Positions 1 to 8,262 of a stretch of DNA of 19,530 nucleotides are shown here, piece by piece. The stretch's first letter is position 1. Each line of letters starts with the position of its first letter. Origin of the DNA: CAYQQJ01 sp964419935 (lineage in GTDB: Bacteria > Pseudomonadota > Gammaproteobacteria > Pseudomonadales > Cellvibrionaceae); NCBI GenBank assembly GCA_964419935.1, contig CAYQQJ010000047.1:1-19530 (forward strand), given 5' to 3'. A model generated the notes under the pieces. That model saw only the letters and a list, made by a program, of their open reading frames with translations, was not told the origin of the DNA and made no database searches. Both the position numbers and the translations under genes were made by a program.

Positions 1-139
1 TGGCGCATTGCGACGCCGTTTAGGAGGGGGGGAGGAGACCATCCCATCGACCTACCGGTAACGTTTTTTCGAAGTCGATTGCTATTCGAATGCATGAAAG
101 CAGTCTATCCTGGATGAAAAGCGGGACGAAGCCACGCCA

Positions 140-2098
140 TCAGGTCGACGAATATTTCTTGAACGATTGTATCGGCATTTCCTGCCATTGGTCGGGTGGC
201 ATGCTTGGTGGTAAGGCTGCTGATTCGGCAGTCACTTCAAGTGGTGCTTCAGCGGGCGGGCGTTCGCGGTTATTCAAACATTGCGCGACATCTTGCAGCA
301 CCAAAGGAGTTTCTGTTTCACTGGGGCACAGAAACATGCCATGTCGCTGGGCCCACCTGCCAAGGGAGAGGCTGCTGGAGTAGCGCACGATGGGGGCGGC
401 GAGTATCAAACCCACCAAAACCGGCATCAACCACCAGAAGAATGAGGGGGAGAAATAAAACATCAGCCCTCCCCAACATATTGCGATTGCTGTGGCAGCG
501 GCGGTATGGCGGAATGCTTCGCGCCAGGGGACCATACGGCCCTCGCGAACCTGGGCGTTCCAGTTGACTTGTTTGCCGAGGAAAACGCACACCACAAAAT
601 ACGCGTGGAACACCATCATCAATGGTGCGATGAGAATGGCGAAGACCGTTTCGAGTAACGTTCCCCAAAAAAGCCTCCACGCCCCGCCAAACTCCGCGCG
701 ACGGTACACCAGCGCAAGAATATTGCCCATCAGTTTCGGTAACAGCAGCAGCGCAGCGGTGACATACAGCAATGAAAATATGAGCCCGATTTTTGCGATG
801 CGCCAGTCGGGAAATAACTGATAAGTTTCCTGAAAAAAGATATTGCTGCTCAGTGCGCGCGCGACCGCGTCGATGCTGCTCAAGCCGAGCATGATCAACC
901 ATAGCAACGAAGACACATACGCCAGCGCCCCCAACAGAAAATACAGACGGTTGAGCCGGTGTAAGCCCGCGCCCCGGAGAAGGGCCAGATGCTGGATGTT
1001 GCCCTGCACCCAGCGCCGGTCCCGGGTGGCGTAGTCCAGAATATTGCTGGGCACTTCTTCGTAGCTGCCTTCGATGCCGGGCATCAGCACTACGTCCCAG
1101 CCCGCGCGCCGCAATAGTGCGGCTTCCACAAAATCGTGGCTCAAAATTTCTCCGCCGAAGGGTGCTTTCCCCGGCAGTGGTGGGAGCCCGCAATGTTTGA
1201 GAAAGGGTTGTACGCGAATGATGGCGTTGTGGCCCCAATAGTTTGCGCTGTCAATCTGCCAGAAGGCGAGACCGGTTGCCAGCATGGGGCTGTAAAGTAC
1301 GGCAGCAAATTGCACAAAGCGACCGAAAAAGGTTTCCTGCCGGACCGGGATTGGTACGGTTTGAATCAGCCCGGCGCTCGCATTGGCTTGCAGTGCCCGC
1401 ACCAGGGACAGCATGCACTCCCCAGTCAGCACGCTGTCCGCATCCATCACGATCATGCCTTCATAGCGGCCGCCCCAGCGCTGACAGAAATCCGCCAGAT
1501 TACCCACTTTGCGTCCGCTGTTAATTTCCCTGCGGCGGTAGAATAGCTGTCCCTTTAGATGCTGAAATCGCGCCGTAAACTCATGCCAGGCGGCCAGTTC
1601 TGCTTTGGCCACTGCCGGATCCTGGGTGTCGCTGAGCAGATAGAAATCGAAGTGTTCCATCTGTCCGGTTTGCTCCAGGGAACGCACACTTGCCTCCACG
1701 CCAGCAATGACTCGCGCGGTGTCTTCGTTATAAATAGGCATGACCACAGCCGTGCGGGCGCTTATAGCATCGCTCGCCGGCGCTCGTTGAATCGATTTCA
1801 AGGTGATGGGGTCGCGATTCAGTAATTGCAAAACAAAGCCGATCACGCCGCTCCAGAAGGAAAACACGATCCACAGAAAAGTGATGCTGAAAAGCACCAG
1901 TAATGCGATTTCCAACAGGTTCAAACCATTCGGCAGCAATATATCCAGCATGATGGAGCTACCCTGTGCGCTGGTGACCAACACCAGACAGAAGAACAGC
2001 ACACGCCGCAGCCATGCATTTTTTACCATGGGCGTGCTTCTTTGCATATTGAGCTCGGGTTCACAGGCATTGCTAGAGTCCATCGGGATGCCAGACAT
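140..2098 (-). CDS. opgH: Glucans biosynthesis glucosyltransferase H (OpgH/MdoH), short form
   Basis: Inner-membrane family 2 glycosyltransferase that polymerises the glucose backbone of osmoregulated periplasmic glucans. The 652 residues show two N-terminal membrane segments (about 30-50 and 58-92), then a cytosolic catalytic domain. Visible motifs are VVMPIYNED near 118-126, the metal-binding DADS at 219-222, SHDF at 320-323 and RRWVQGN at 361-367, the (Q/R)xxRW-type acceptor motif. Several C-terminal membrane segments follow from about 385 onward. Enterobacterial OpgH is near 850 residues, so this is a short form like that known in xanthomonads; the missing part is mainly the long N-terminal extension. 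The ATG at 2098 is preceded by GAGG about nine bases upstream. It overlaps the end of opgG by 26 bp, implying translational coupling. The role is firm by family; glucan structure cannot be read from sequence. Confidence 0.95.
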   Translation of the reverse strand: MSGIPMDSSNACEPELNMQRSTPMVKNAWLRRVLFFCLVLVTSAQGSSIMLDILLPNGLNLLEIALLVLFSITFLWIVFSFWSGVIGFVLQLLNRDPITLKSIQRAPASDAISARTAVVMPIYNEDTARVIAGVEASVRSLEQTGQMEHFDFYLLSDTQDPAVAKAELAAWHEFTARFQHLKGQLFYRRREINSGRKVGNLADFCQRWGGRYEGMIVMDADSVLTGECMLSLVRALQANASAGLIQTVPIPVRQETFFGRFVQFAAVLYSPMLATGLAFWQIDSANYWGHNAIIRVQPFLKHCGLPPLPGKAPFGGEILSHDFVEAALLRRAGWDVVLMPGIEGSYEEVPSNILDYATRDRRWVQGNIQHLALLRGAGLHRLNRLYFLLGALAYVSSLLWLIMLGLSSIDAVARALSSNIFFQETYQLFPDWRIAKIGLIFSLLYVTAALLLLPKLMGNILALVYRRAEFGGAWRLFWGTLLETVFAILIAPLMMVFHAYFVVCVFLGKQVNWNAQVREGRMVPWREAFRHTAAATAIAICWGGLMFYFSPSFFWWLMPVLVGLILAAPIVRYSSSLSLGRWAQRHGMFLCPSETETPLVLQDVAQCLNNRERPPAEAPLEVTAESAALPPSMPPDQWQEMPIQSFKKYSST

Positions 2099-3647
2099 AA
2101 TTCCAAACCTCGGTAAGGCGCTGGTCGCGCCAGGCTACGTACAGTCGCATGTCAACCGACTCGTTACCCTTCGGCGCCAGCTTGAAACTGACTCGCCAGG
2201 TTTTTTCGTCCGGTAGCTGCATTACCATCAAATCCTTGTGGTCACCGTTGGTTATTTGCAGATTGGCGTGCAGTTCCAGTTCTGCCGAGAGCGTATCCAG
2301 CTCGCCACCCTTGAAGTCCACAATGAACTGGCGCTCGCTTGCCGGAGGGGCATTGTCTTCTCCGGGCAGGGCCGACCAGCCAATGCGGGTGCGGTGAACC
2401 TGGGCGATGTTATGCTCGGGCAAGGAGGCGTTGAAGCTGCGCAACCGGTAGCTGTAATGAAATTCCTGTCCTGCTTCGATGGTTTCCTTGGGCACCCAGT
2501 AGGCGGCAATATTGTCGTGGGTTTCTGATTTCGTGGGGATCTCCACCAGCTCTACCCGGCCCTCACCCCAGTCGCCCACGGGCTCCACCCAAATGCTGGG
2601 GCGCTCGCTGTAAAGGGCTTCCGCATCCAGATAATTATTGAAGTTGCGATCCCGTTGCAGCAGGCCGAACCCTTTTGGGTTGACGTCTTGCAATGAGCTG
2701 ACCTGAAGTGTCTTCGGGTTGCTCAGGGGGCGCCAGATCCATTCATCGTGGGATGTGCGCATCAACAAACCATCGGAGTCATGAACTTCGGGGCGAAAGT
2801 CGTCAACAAAGCGAGTGCGGTTTTCGCCGTAGTGAAACATGCTGGTGAGCGGCGCAATGCCCAGCTTCTTGACCGGCTTGCGGGTAAACAGCCGCGCATC
2901 CACGTCGATGATTGTGGGCGCACCGGGATTGAGGACAAAGCGAAAGGCTCCGGTGATGGACGGGCTATCCATGAGTGCAAATGCAATCAAATGGGTGTCC
3001 TCAGGGGCGGGCTTGAACAGCCAGAATTCGTTGAATACCGGGAATTCTTCCCCTTCCGGTTCAGCGGTGTTTACCGCCAGTCCCCGCGCGGATAGGCCGT
3101 AAATCTGCCCGGGTCCAACCATGCGGAAATAAGTGGCACCCTGAAATACGACAAATTCATCGTAATAGTTTTCCGTATTGAGCGGGTAGTGCACACGGAA
3201 GCCGGCAAACCCGGCGGTGTCCGTCATCATGTCGGCAAAGCGCGCCGCATCACCATCGTAGCGGAACATGGTCTTGTCGAATGGCACTCGCTGTTGCTGT
3301 CCAGCCTCATTCGCGAGGTTGATTTGCACCGGTTGTTTATAGAGAAAACCGGTATGAAAGAGCTGGATTTCGAACAAGGATTCTCCGCGCCAAATCGCTT
3401 TGTCAGGAATAAAGCGAATGGCGCGGTACTCCTGGTAGGTCATATTGGCGACCTTGGGGTCGACGGTGTTGGCAGGTTCAACGTAATCCTTGGCGGCCGC
3501 TTCCTTTGCTTTGCGAATGACCAGTTCATGTAACACATCGGTTGCAGTTCGCACTTCCTGTGCGCTGGCGGGTGAGCCTGCCAGCATGGTTAAAACAGCC
3601 AGAAGCCCCAACATTTGTCGCGGACTCCGTAAATTATAATTTCTCAT
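2073..3647 (-). CDS. opgG: Glucans biosynthesis protein G (OpgG/MdoG), periplasmic
   Basis: Periplasmic protein needed for synthesis and branching of osmoregulated periplasmic glucans, partner of OpgH. I place the start at the ATG at 3647 because AGGAACAGGA lies directly upstream and the first 29 residues then form a normal Sec signal peptide (MRNYNLRSPRQ, a hydrophobic stretch, cleavage after SPASA before QEV). An in-frame ATG at 3707 would put 20 uncharacteristic residues before it with a weaker ribosome site. The mature part begins with a helix-rich segment (DVLHELVIRKAKEAA) and the conserved MTYQEYRAIRF region, typical of the MdoG fold. Length from 3647 is 524 residues, close to the usual 510-540. 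The gene is first in an opgGH operon and overlaps opgH. No clear sigma-70 promoter was recognised upstream. Confidence 0.94.
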   Translation of the reverse strand: MRNYNLRSPRQMLGLLAVLTMLAGSPASAQEVRTATDVLHELVIRKAKEAAAKDYVEPANTVDPKVANMTYQEYRAIRFIPDKAIWRGESLFEIQLFHTGFLYKQPVQINLANEAGQQQRVPFDKTMFRYDGDAARFADMMTDTAGFAGFRVHYPLNTENYYDEFVVFQGATYFRMVGPGQIYGLSARGLAVNTAEPEGEEFPVFNEFWLFKPAPEDTHLIAFALMDSPSITGAFRFVLNPGAPTIIDVDARLFTRKPVKKLGIAPLTSMFHYGENRTRFVDDFRPEVHDSDGLLMRTSHDEWIWRPLSNPKTLQVSSLQDVNPKGFGLLQRDRNFNNYLDAEALYSERPSIWVEPVGDWGEGRVELVEIPTKSETHDNIAAYWVPKETIEAGQEFHYSYRLRSFNASLPEHNIAQVHRTRIGWSALPGEDNAPPASERQFIVDFKGGELDTLSAELELHANLQITNGDHKDLMVMQLPDEKTWRVSFKLAPKGNESVDMRLYVAWRDQRLTEVWNYVWHPDGL

Positions 3648-3853
3648 TCCTGTTCCTGAAGTTGTTTGCATTATTGGTGGTGTATTCGAGAAGTCCCTGG
3701 CATTCATGCCATCACGGCACTAGTGCCTCCTGCCCGTCGGCCGCTGTGGTTCCGAACCTCAGCTTCAAACCGAAGCAAGAAGTTCGCCAAACCCTTGCAG
3801 GCGGACTGCGGCAGCGGAGCAGCGTCTCTTATTCGCGCAGGTTGTGTTTAGCG

Positions 3854-3886
3854 TTGGCGAACCGGCAGAATTTTCTGGTATACAAT
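3854..3886 (+). promoter_or_regulatory. Candidate extended -10 promoter for the patatin gene
   Basis: TGG followed by TATACA/TACAAT (3877-3886) resembles an extended -10 element. A TTGGCG at 3854-3859 is a possible but over-distant -35 (19-21 bp). It would start transcription about 30 bases before the ATG at 3923. Seen by eye only; no start-site data. Confidence 0.4.
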
Positions 3887-3922
3887 CGTTTGGTTTTTGA
3901 AAGACGGGTTTGGGGAGTGAAG

Positions 3923-4864
3923 ATGATACAAGCGGGCAAAGCGCCAGAGAGTGAAAAACGCGTGTCTTTGGTATTGGGCTCCGGCGGTGCGCGGGGGCTG
4001 GCACATATTGGCGTGATTCGCGAACTGGAAGCGCGCGGCTTTGTTATCGATACCATCGCCGGGTGCTCCATGGGCGCGCTGGTGGGTGGAGTTTACGCAT
4101 TGGGCAAGCTGGATGAGCTGACCGAATGGATGGTGGGGCTGGAGCGCACCGGCATGTTCAGCCTGCTCGACGTTGTGGGTGCGCGGGGCGGCCTGATAAC
4201 CGGCCGCAAGATTATGGACCGTCTGAACGACTGGATTGCCGAGGTCAACATTGAAGATCTGCCGATCAAATACACAGCGGTGGCTGTGGACATAGAGCGG
4301 GAGAAGGAAGTCTGGATGAGCGAGGGCCCGCTCTATGATGCGATCCGCGCATCCATATCAATTCCCGGCGTATTCACACCTCACCGATACCGCCGCCGTT
4401 TGTTGGTCGACGGCGGTGTGCTCAATCCATTGCCTGTGGCCCCGACGGTTAACAGCCTCACAGATTTGACCATTGTAGTGGATGCGAACGGACCGCCATT
4501 GGATAGATCGCCTCTATCAGAGGCTCGGGCGGACGCACAGACTCAGCCTGATGTGGAGGAGGACCATGAGCCGGGTCTGCTGGCCAAAGGTATGGAAAAG
4601 CTCGGCCTTGGCGGAGGTGGCGATGGGCTGCTGGATCAGCAGTACGATATTTTCGAGGTCATGTTGCGCTCCCTCGATACCATGCAGGCGGTCATCACGC
4701 GCCAGCAACTGGCAGTGTTCCATCCGGAGCTGGTCATCCGCATCCCGCGCAATATTTGCATGATTCACGAATTCCATCGGGCGGAAGAGCTTATCGAGCT
4801 TGGCCGCAAGACGGCGAGCGAGCTGCTTGAGGATCCCGAACTGAAGAGGCAGCAGTGGCTGTAG
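3923..4864 (+). CDS. Patatin-like phospholipase, RssA family
   Basis: Predicted cytoplasmic serine lipase or acyl hydrolase. With the ATG at 3923 the protein has 313 residues. The patatin catalytic set is complete: glycine-rich oxyanion motif GSGGARG at 19-25, nucleophile elbow GCSMG at 47-51 with Ser49, and the DGG motif with catalytic Asp163. The open frame extends much further upstream, but the ATG at 3923 has GGGGAG five bases before it and starts just before the conserved domain, so the upstream part (to 3542, which would overlap opgG) is treated as non-coding. After the catalytic core there is an acidic and glycine-rich insertion (about 200-232, including GLGGGGDG) before a conserved helical tail. 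E. coli RssA and YchK are family relatives; the physiological substrate is unknown. The gene is transcribed alone, divergent from opgG. Confidence 0.92.
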   Translation: MIQAGKAPESEKRVSLVLGSGGARGLAHIGVIRELEARGFVIDTIAGCSMGALVGGVYALGKLDELTEWMVGLERTGMFSLLDVVGARGGLITGRKIMDRLNDWIAEVNIEDLPIKYTAVAVDIEREKEVWMSEGPLYDAIRASISIPGVFTPHRYRRRLLVDGGVLNPLPVAPTVNSLTDLTIVVDANGPPLDRSPLSEARADAQTQPDVEEDHEPGLLAKGMEKLGLGGGGDGLLDQQYDIFEVMLRSLDTMQAVITRQQLAVFHPELVIRIPRNICMIHEFHRAEELIELGRKTASELLEDPELKRQQWL

Positions 4865-4883
4865 AGGATGGTGATGTGAGCGG

Positions 4884-4911
4884 CAAGCCGCAAGCTTAAA
4901 GCAACAAGCCA
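4884..4911 (+). repeat. Imperfect 7-bp tandem repeat (CAAGCNN type)
   Basis: Four consecutive heptads beginning at 4884, 4891, 4898 and 4905; the first is CAAGCCG and the last CAAGCCA. The tract begins about 20 bp after the patatin stop codon. The same heptad family occurs at 8107-8134, 8222-8256 and 13301-13335. Function unknown. Confidence 0.75.
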
Positions 4912-5044
4912 AAGAAAAAAGGGGTTTGTACTCCTTCCACAAGAGGCAGTGCCAACGCTAGCAGTAGGTGGGTTGTAACAGCGAACAGCGAGTTTGTGGA
5001 ACGGCAATGAATGTATAACACAGAATGGTGTAGCTCACGGGGCT

Positions 5045-5074
5045 TTGACATAACAACCGTTTCATTAATAGCAA
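5045..5074 (+). promoter_or_regulatory. Weak candidate promoter upstream of the solute-binding-type gene
   Basis: A perfect TTGACA is at 5045-5050, but the hexamers 16-18 bp downstream (AATAGC to TAGCAA) match the -10 consensus poorly. A second weak pair is TTGCAC (5092) with TAATCT (5115). If the second is used, the ATG at 5161 rather than 5134 would be the translation start. Confidence 0.25.
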
Positions 5075-5133
5075 ATGTGTCACAGCAGAGTTTGCACAAG
5101 TTATGATCTCTCCCTAATCTATAAAAGTGGACA

Positions 5134-6063
5134 ATGGCTCTACTCCCGGCAGTGACTCCTATGGTGACTTTGTTTCTACGGCATTTACATGTATTGCGCA
5201 CAGTCTTGTGTGTGGCCGGGCTGGTATTGGCAAGCGCAGCTCCGGGGCTACATGCCGAGGCCGATATTGCGCTCACCAACACACCACCGACGCAGACGTT
5301 AAAGGTTGTTACGGTGCCCCTGGAGGAGAGCGCCCGTCAGCATTTATATTATTTCCCGGAACTGCTGAAACTGGCACTCTCGAAAACGGCGGAAACGGAC
5401 GGGCCATTCGAGATCGAGGAGTACCCACGGGTTTTGACTGGCGCCCGCTTTCTTGCGGAACTGGCAAATGGCGAAAGTATCGACGTTATCTGGACCATGA
5501 CCAATCCGGAGCTGGAGCGCACCCTGTTGCGGGTTCCGGTCTCCTTGCTGCGCGGCCTCAATAGCCACAGGGTGTTTCTGATTCGCCAAGAGGATCAGGC
5601 AAAATTTGCCAAGGTGAATTCCCTGGCCGATTTGAAGGAGTTTCGCGCCGGCATGGTATCTCACTGGCCGGATACGGACATTCTCCGCGCCAGTGGGCTG
5701 CCGGTTGTCACCTCCGCTCACTACGAGTTGTTGTTCGATATGCTCAAGGCTGGCCGGGTGGACTATTTTCCCCGGGGTCTGTACGAGGTGTGGCAGGAAC
5801 AGGAATTACATGAGAAGCAGGGGCTTGCGGTGGAGCAATCCCTGATGCTGTATTACTACGGCCCCATGTATTTCTTTGTTAATCGGGAGAACCAGGCACT
5901 GGCTGATCGAATTGAACGCGGCCTACGTATCGCCATCCAGGATGGCAGCTTTGATGAGCTGTTTTTCAGTATCCCCGGGTTTGAGCGGGGCTTCGAGGAA
6001 ATGGCGGAGCAGCCGCGTCGATTATTCGAACTGCCGCTTCCGCAAGCGGACATTCACCCCTGA
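5134..6063 (+). CDS. Secreted periplasmic solute-binding-type protein (SBP family 3-like)
   Basis: A 309-residue exported protein resembling the extracellular solute-binding proteins of amino-acid transporters that occur as stand-alone genes in many marine gammaproteobacteria. The N-terminus has a Sec signal (hydrophobic stretch VLCVAGLVLASAAPG, probable cleavage after GLHA). The mature part begins with TLKVVTVPLEES and continues with a two-lobe pattern: LADLKEFRAGMVSHWPDTDIL for the hinge/second lobe, DMLKAGRVDYFPRGLYEV, then a return segment (YYYGPMYFFVNREN) and a helix ending IQDGSFDELF. No permease or ATPase gene is nearby, so it may be a sensor, an orphan binding protein or a borrowed fold. 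The start is uncertain: ATG 5134 is longest, ATG 5161 also gives a good signal peptide. Neither has a strong ribosome site. Confidence 0.8.
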   Translation: MALLPAVTPMVTLFLRHLHVLRTVLCVAGLVLASAAPGLHAEADIALTNTPPTQTLKVVTVPLEESARQHLYYFPELLKLALSKTAETDGPFEIEEYPRVLTGARFLAELANGESIDVIWTMTNPELERTLLRVPVSLLRGLNSHRVFLIRQEDQAKFAKVNSLADLKEFRAGMVSHWPDTDILRASGLPVVTSAHYELLFDMLKAGRVDYFPRGLYEVWQEQELHEKQGLAVEQSLMLYYYGPMYFFVNRENQALADRIERGLRIAIQDGSFDELFFSIPGFERGFEEMAEQPRRLFELPLPQADIHP

Positions 6064-6207
6064 AATTTCGTTCGTGACCGGTGTAACTTTTACATCGGCT
6101 GAGTCACACGCTTGATTGCAGGCAGCGATTCGGGTGTAACCAATCCGTTTCCAGCGTTCTGCCATCCTGGTTAATGAGATCCTTGAAGTTCGGGAAATCG
6201 GCGTTAT

Positions 6208-6507
6208 TTATCGCAATGAAATTTTCGGCTCCCGCTCTTCGCGCACCGCACTGAGGCCGGCATCACAGGTGCCGACCACGTCCCACGCCTCGCTCACCGC
6301 CCAGCCTTTTCCGGGGGCCCATGGACCTCCGTGGGAACACCAGCCGCCAACTTTGCAGCGATAAACGGTATTGCCGTGCCGTGCCAAGTCCCCTTCGGCA
6401 TAAGATGCCAGGTCGCCATAGGACGGGGCACTGGAACAATCTGCTGCGTAGCTTTCTGCGGTAATAACTGCCAAGGGTAAAACAAGCAAGCGCATGTACT
6501 TGAACAT
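6208..6507 (-). CDS. Small secreted protein with chitin-binding-like (CBM5/12-type) module
   Basis: A 99-residue exported protein. Residues 1-21 form a signal peptide (cleavage near SYA). The mature part is almost entirely one small module with the pattern YxxGDxxxxxGxxYxC ... W ... W ... VGxC, as in carbohydrate-binding modules of families 5 and 12 that are usually appended to chitinases. Aromatic residues W56, W63, W69 and W75 could form a sugar-binding face, and four cysteines (24, 51, 57, 81) could make two disulfides. No catalytic domain is attached. GGAG lies eight bases before the ATG. It converges with the gene ending at 6063. The family call rests on pattern recognition alone; binding to chitin or another polysaccharide is inferred. 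Confidence 0.72.
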   Translation of the reverse strand: MFKYMRLLVLPLAVITAESYAADCSSAPSYGDLASYAEGDLARHGNTVYRCKVGGWCSHGGPWAPGKGWAVSEAWDVVGTCDAGLSAVREEREPKISLR

Positions 6508-6636
6508 TATGGGGTCTCCAGCTTTGAGGTGTAGGTGAAAAGCAAAATCTATACCACAACCTGTTGAGCTCGGTTGAAAATGGAAAAGGCCGGAAATCCG
6601 TGGTGGGTCTAACCGGCTTAGGACGGAGGGATGGTA

Positions 6637-8049
6637 TCAGGCAGAGGCCAGTGGTTTTTGTTGGAATTTGTAATCCTGCAGACTGAGTAACCTAATCATG
6701 AGGAGAATGCTCGCCAAAGCAAGACCAACGGTCAGTGCCATCCAAAAACCGGCTGCTCCCCTGGGTTCGCCGAACCAATCCGTAAACGTCAGGCCATACC
6801 CAAGTGGCAGGCAGATACCCCAGAAGGCGAACAACATGATAAACATCGGCACCCGGGTGTCGCGATAGCCGCGCAGTGCGCTGATGGCTGTCACCTGCAA
6901 CACGTCCGCGACTTGGAAGATTGCGCCAAATACCAGTAAACCCGAGGCGACTGCCTGTACCTGACTATCGTGCGTGTAGAGGCCGACCAGCAAGCCGCGG
7001 GACATTAACAGCACGGGCACGTAGACCAGTGCAATTCCCAGTGCCAACAGTAATGCGCTGCGAGCGAGAAGACGCGCGGTTTGTGGGTTTCCGGCGCCCA
7101 GCAGGAAGCTGACCCGCAGCGTCAGTGCCATGCCCAGACTCAGGGGCACCATAAATACCAGTGATACCAGATTGAGCACGATTTGGTGGCCGGCAATGAC
7201 TACCGGTCCGAGCGGTGCGAGAAACAGTGCGACCACGGAGAATACGCTGACTTCGACAAACACCGTAAAGCCAATGGGAACGCCAAGGTAGAGCAGATGC
7301 CAGATATCCGGCCAGTTGGGCGCCGCCCAATGATCAACCAGGTGAAAACGCTGATAGGTGCGGCTCCAATGCAGGTAAGCGATCAGGCTTAAGAGCGCGA
7401 TCCACGCGGAAATCGCGGTGGCCCAGCCGCAGCCGACGCCGCCCATGGCGGGCAGCCCGAACTTGCCATAAATGAACACGTAGTTGAGCGGCAGGTTGAA
7501 GGCGGCGGCCAACAGCGAGAAAGCCATAAATACCCGCGTATGACCCAGGCCGTCGGTGAGCCCGCGCAACGCGACCAACAACAGCATGGCCGGCACACCC
7601 CAGGCAACGCCGTGGAGATAACCCTGCGCAATGGCAGCCGTGGCTGCGTCCAGCTGCAGGGCTTCCAGTATTGGGCCGACATTCATCAGGAGCCCGCTCA
7701 TGAGCAGGGTTGAGGCGAGCGCAACGTAAATTCCTTGCCAGGTCATCGGCATGATGCGCGTGGGTGTCTTGGCGCCGTGATGGCCGGAGATGATCGGCTG
7801 CAGTGCGTTAAGTGTGCCGCCAAAAAGCAGATACAAGGGAATCCACAAGCTGCTGCCAATACCCACTGCCGCCAGATCTTCAGCACTTACGCGCCCGGCC
7901 ATGATGGTATCAATCACACCCGTCGCCATCTGCGCCAGCTGCGCAACGAGTATGGGCGCACCCAGCAGCACCAGCGTTCGCCACTCTGCCAGTGTTTGCG
8001 CTACCCGCCCCGTCTTGATCTCGGGCAATGGTTGTTCGGGTTCAGTCAA
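6637..8049 (-). CDS. MATE family multidrug efflux transporter (NorM-like)
   Basis: A 470-residue inner-membrane protein with about twelve hydrophobic segments and the two-halves layout of MATE (multi-antimicrobial extrusion) proteins, which export cationic drugs or metabolites using sodium or proton gradients. Typical stretches include the N-terminal LVLLGAPILVAQLAQMATGVIDTIMAGRVS, ALRGLTDGLGHTRVFM and the matching second-half ALRGYRDTRVPMFIM. The start codon is TTG at 8049: a TAG stop lies four codons upstream in frame, no other start is available before about residue 42, and AGGA is seven bases before the TTG. The upstream intergenic region is unusual, filled with 7-bp repeats. It is probably transcribed separately from the protease gene behind it. 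Substrate cannot be told from sequence. Confidence 0.93.
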   Translation of the reverse strand: MTEPEQPLPEIKTGRVAQTLAEWRTLVLLGAPILVAQLAQMATGVIDTIMAGRVSAEDLAAVGIGSSLWIPLYLLFGGTLNALQPIISGHHGAKTPTRIMPMTWQGIYVALASTLLMSGLLMNVGPILEALQLDAATAAIAQGYLHGVAWGVPAMLLLVALRGLTDGLGHTRVFMAFSLLAAAFNLPLNYVFIYGKFGLPAMGGVGCGWATAISAWIALLSLIAYLHWSRTYQRFHLVDHWAAPNWPDIWHLLYLGVPIGFTVFVEVSVFSVVALFLAPLGPVVIAGHQIVLNLVSLVFMVPLSLGMALTLRVSFLLGAGNPQTARLLARSALLLALGIALVYVPVLLMSRGLLVGLYTHDSQVQAVASGLLVFGAIFQVADVLQVTAISALRGYRDTRVPMFIMLFAFWGICLPLGYGLTFTDWFGEPRGAAGFWMALTVGLALASILLMIRLLSLQDYKFQQKPLASA

Positions 8050-8071
8050 AGTCGGGTCCTAGTGAAAGATT

Positions 8072-8134
8072 AGGGAAAAGTGGAAAGGAAAAAGGGAAAA
8101 GAACAGCTGCAAGCCGCAAGCTACAAGCCAAAGC
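8072..8134 (+). repeat. Imperfect 7-bp tandem repeat, purine block then CAAGCNN block
   Basis: Nine heptads in one continuous phase: a purine-rich block of the AGGGAAA type (8072-8106) passes into a CAAG-containing block (CTGCAAG, CCGCAAG and relatives, 8107-8134). It lies between the MATE start and the end of the protease gene, about 23 bp upstream of the MATE start codon, and pairs by inverted repeat with 8201-8256. Confidence 0.72.
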
Positions 8135-8200
8135 AAGCTCCCTATTTTCAGCTCGTGCGCAAAATGTTGGCCTATATAGCGAACGTCGGGGGCCACTATC

Positions 8201-8256
8201 TTTTCCCTTTTCCCTTTTCCCTTGCTTGTCGCTTACAGCTTGCGGCTTAACGCTTC
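8201..8256 (-). repeat. Imperfect 7-bp tandem repeat, inverted copy of 8072-8134 blocks
   Basis: On the plus strand three exact TTTTCCC units (8201-8221) run without a phase break into TTGCTTG, TCGCTTA and three further heptads to 8256. Read on the minus strand this is a CAAGCNN block followed by GGGAAAA units. It starts seven bases after the protease stop codon. Confidence 0.78.
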
Positions 8257-8262
8257 TCTTCC

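Noticed and set aside
318..1238. Long minus-strand ORF of 306 codons inside opgH
   Set aside because: It is a shadow in another frame of the well-supported opgH gene; its arginine-, alanine- and glycine-rich translation is typical of a GC-rich out-of-frame reading.
3648..3707. Longer opgG with 20 extra N-terminal residues
   Set aside because: The shorter start at 3647 gives a normal signal peptide and has AGGAACAGGA upstream; the longer one buries the signal peptide behind a polar stretch.
3542..3922. Upstream in-frame extension of the patatin gene, adding 127 codons
   Set aside because: It would overlap the start of opgG on the other strand, has no family-like residues, and the ATG at 3923 has a much better ribosome site directly before the conserved domain.
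6026..6172. Minus-strand 47-codon ORF between the solute-binding-type gene and the chitin-binding-like gene
   Set aside because: It lies partly antisense to the end of the gene at 5134-6063, has no ribosome site and no recognisable family.
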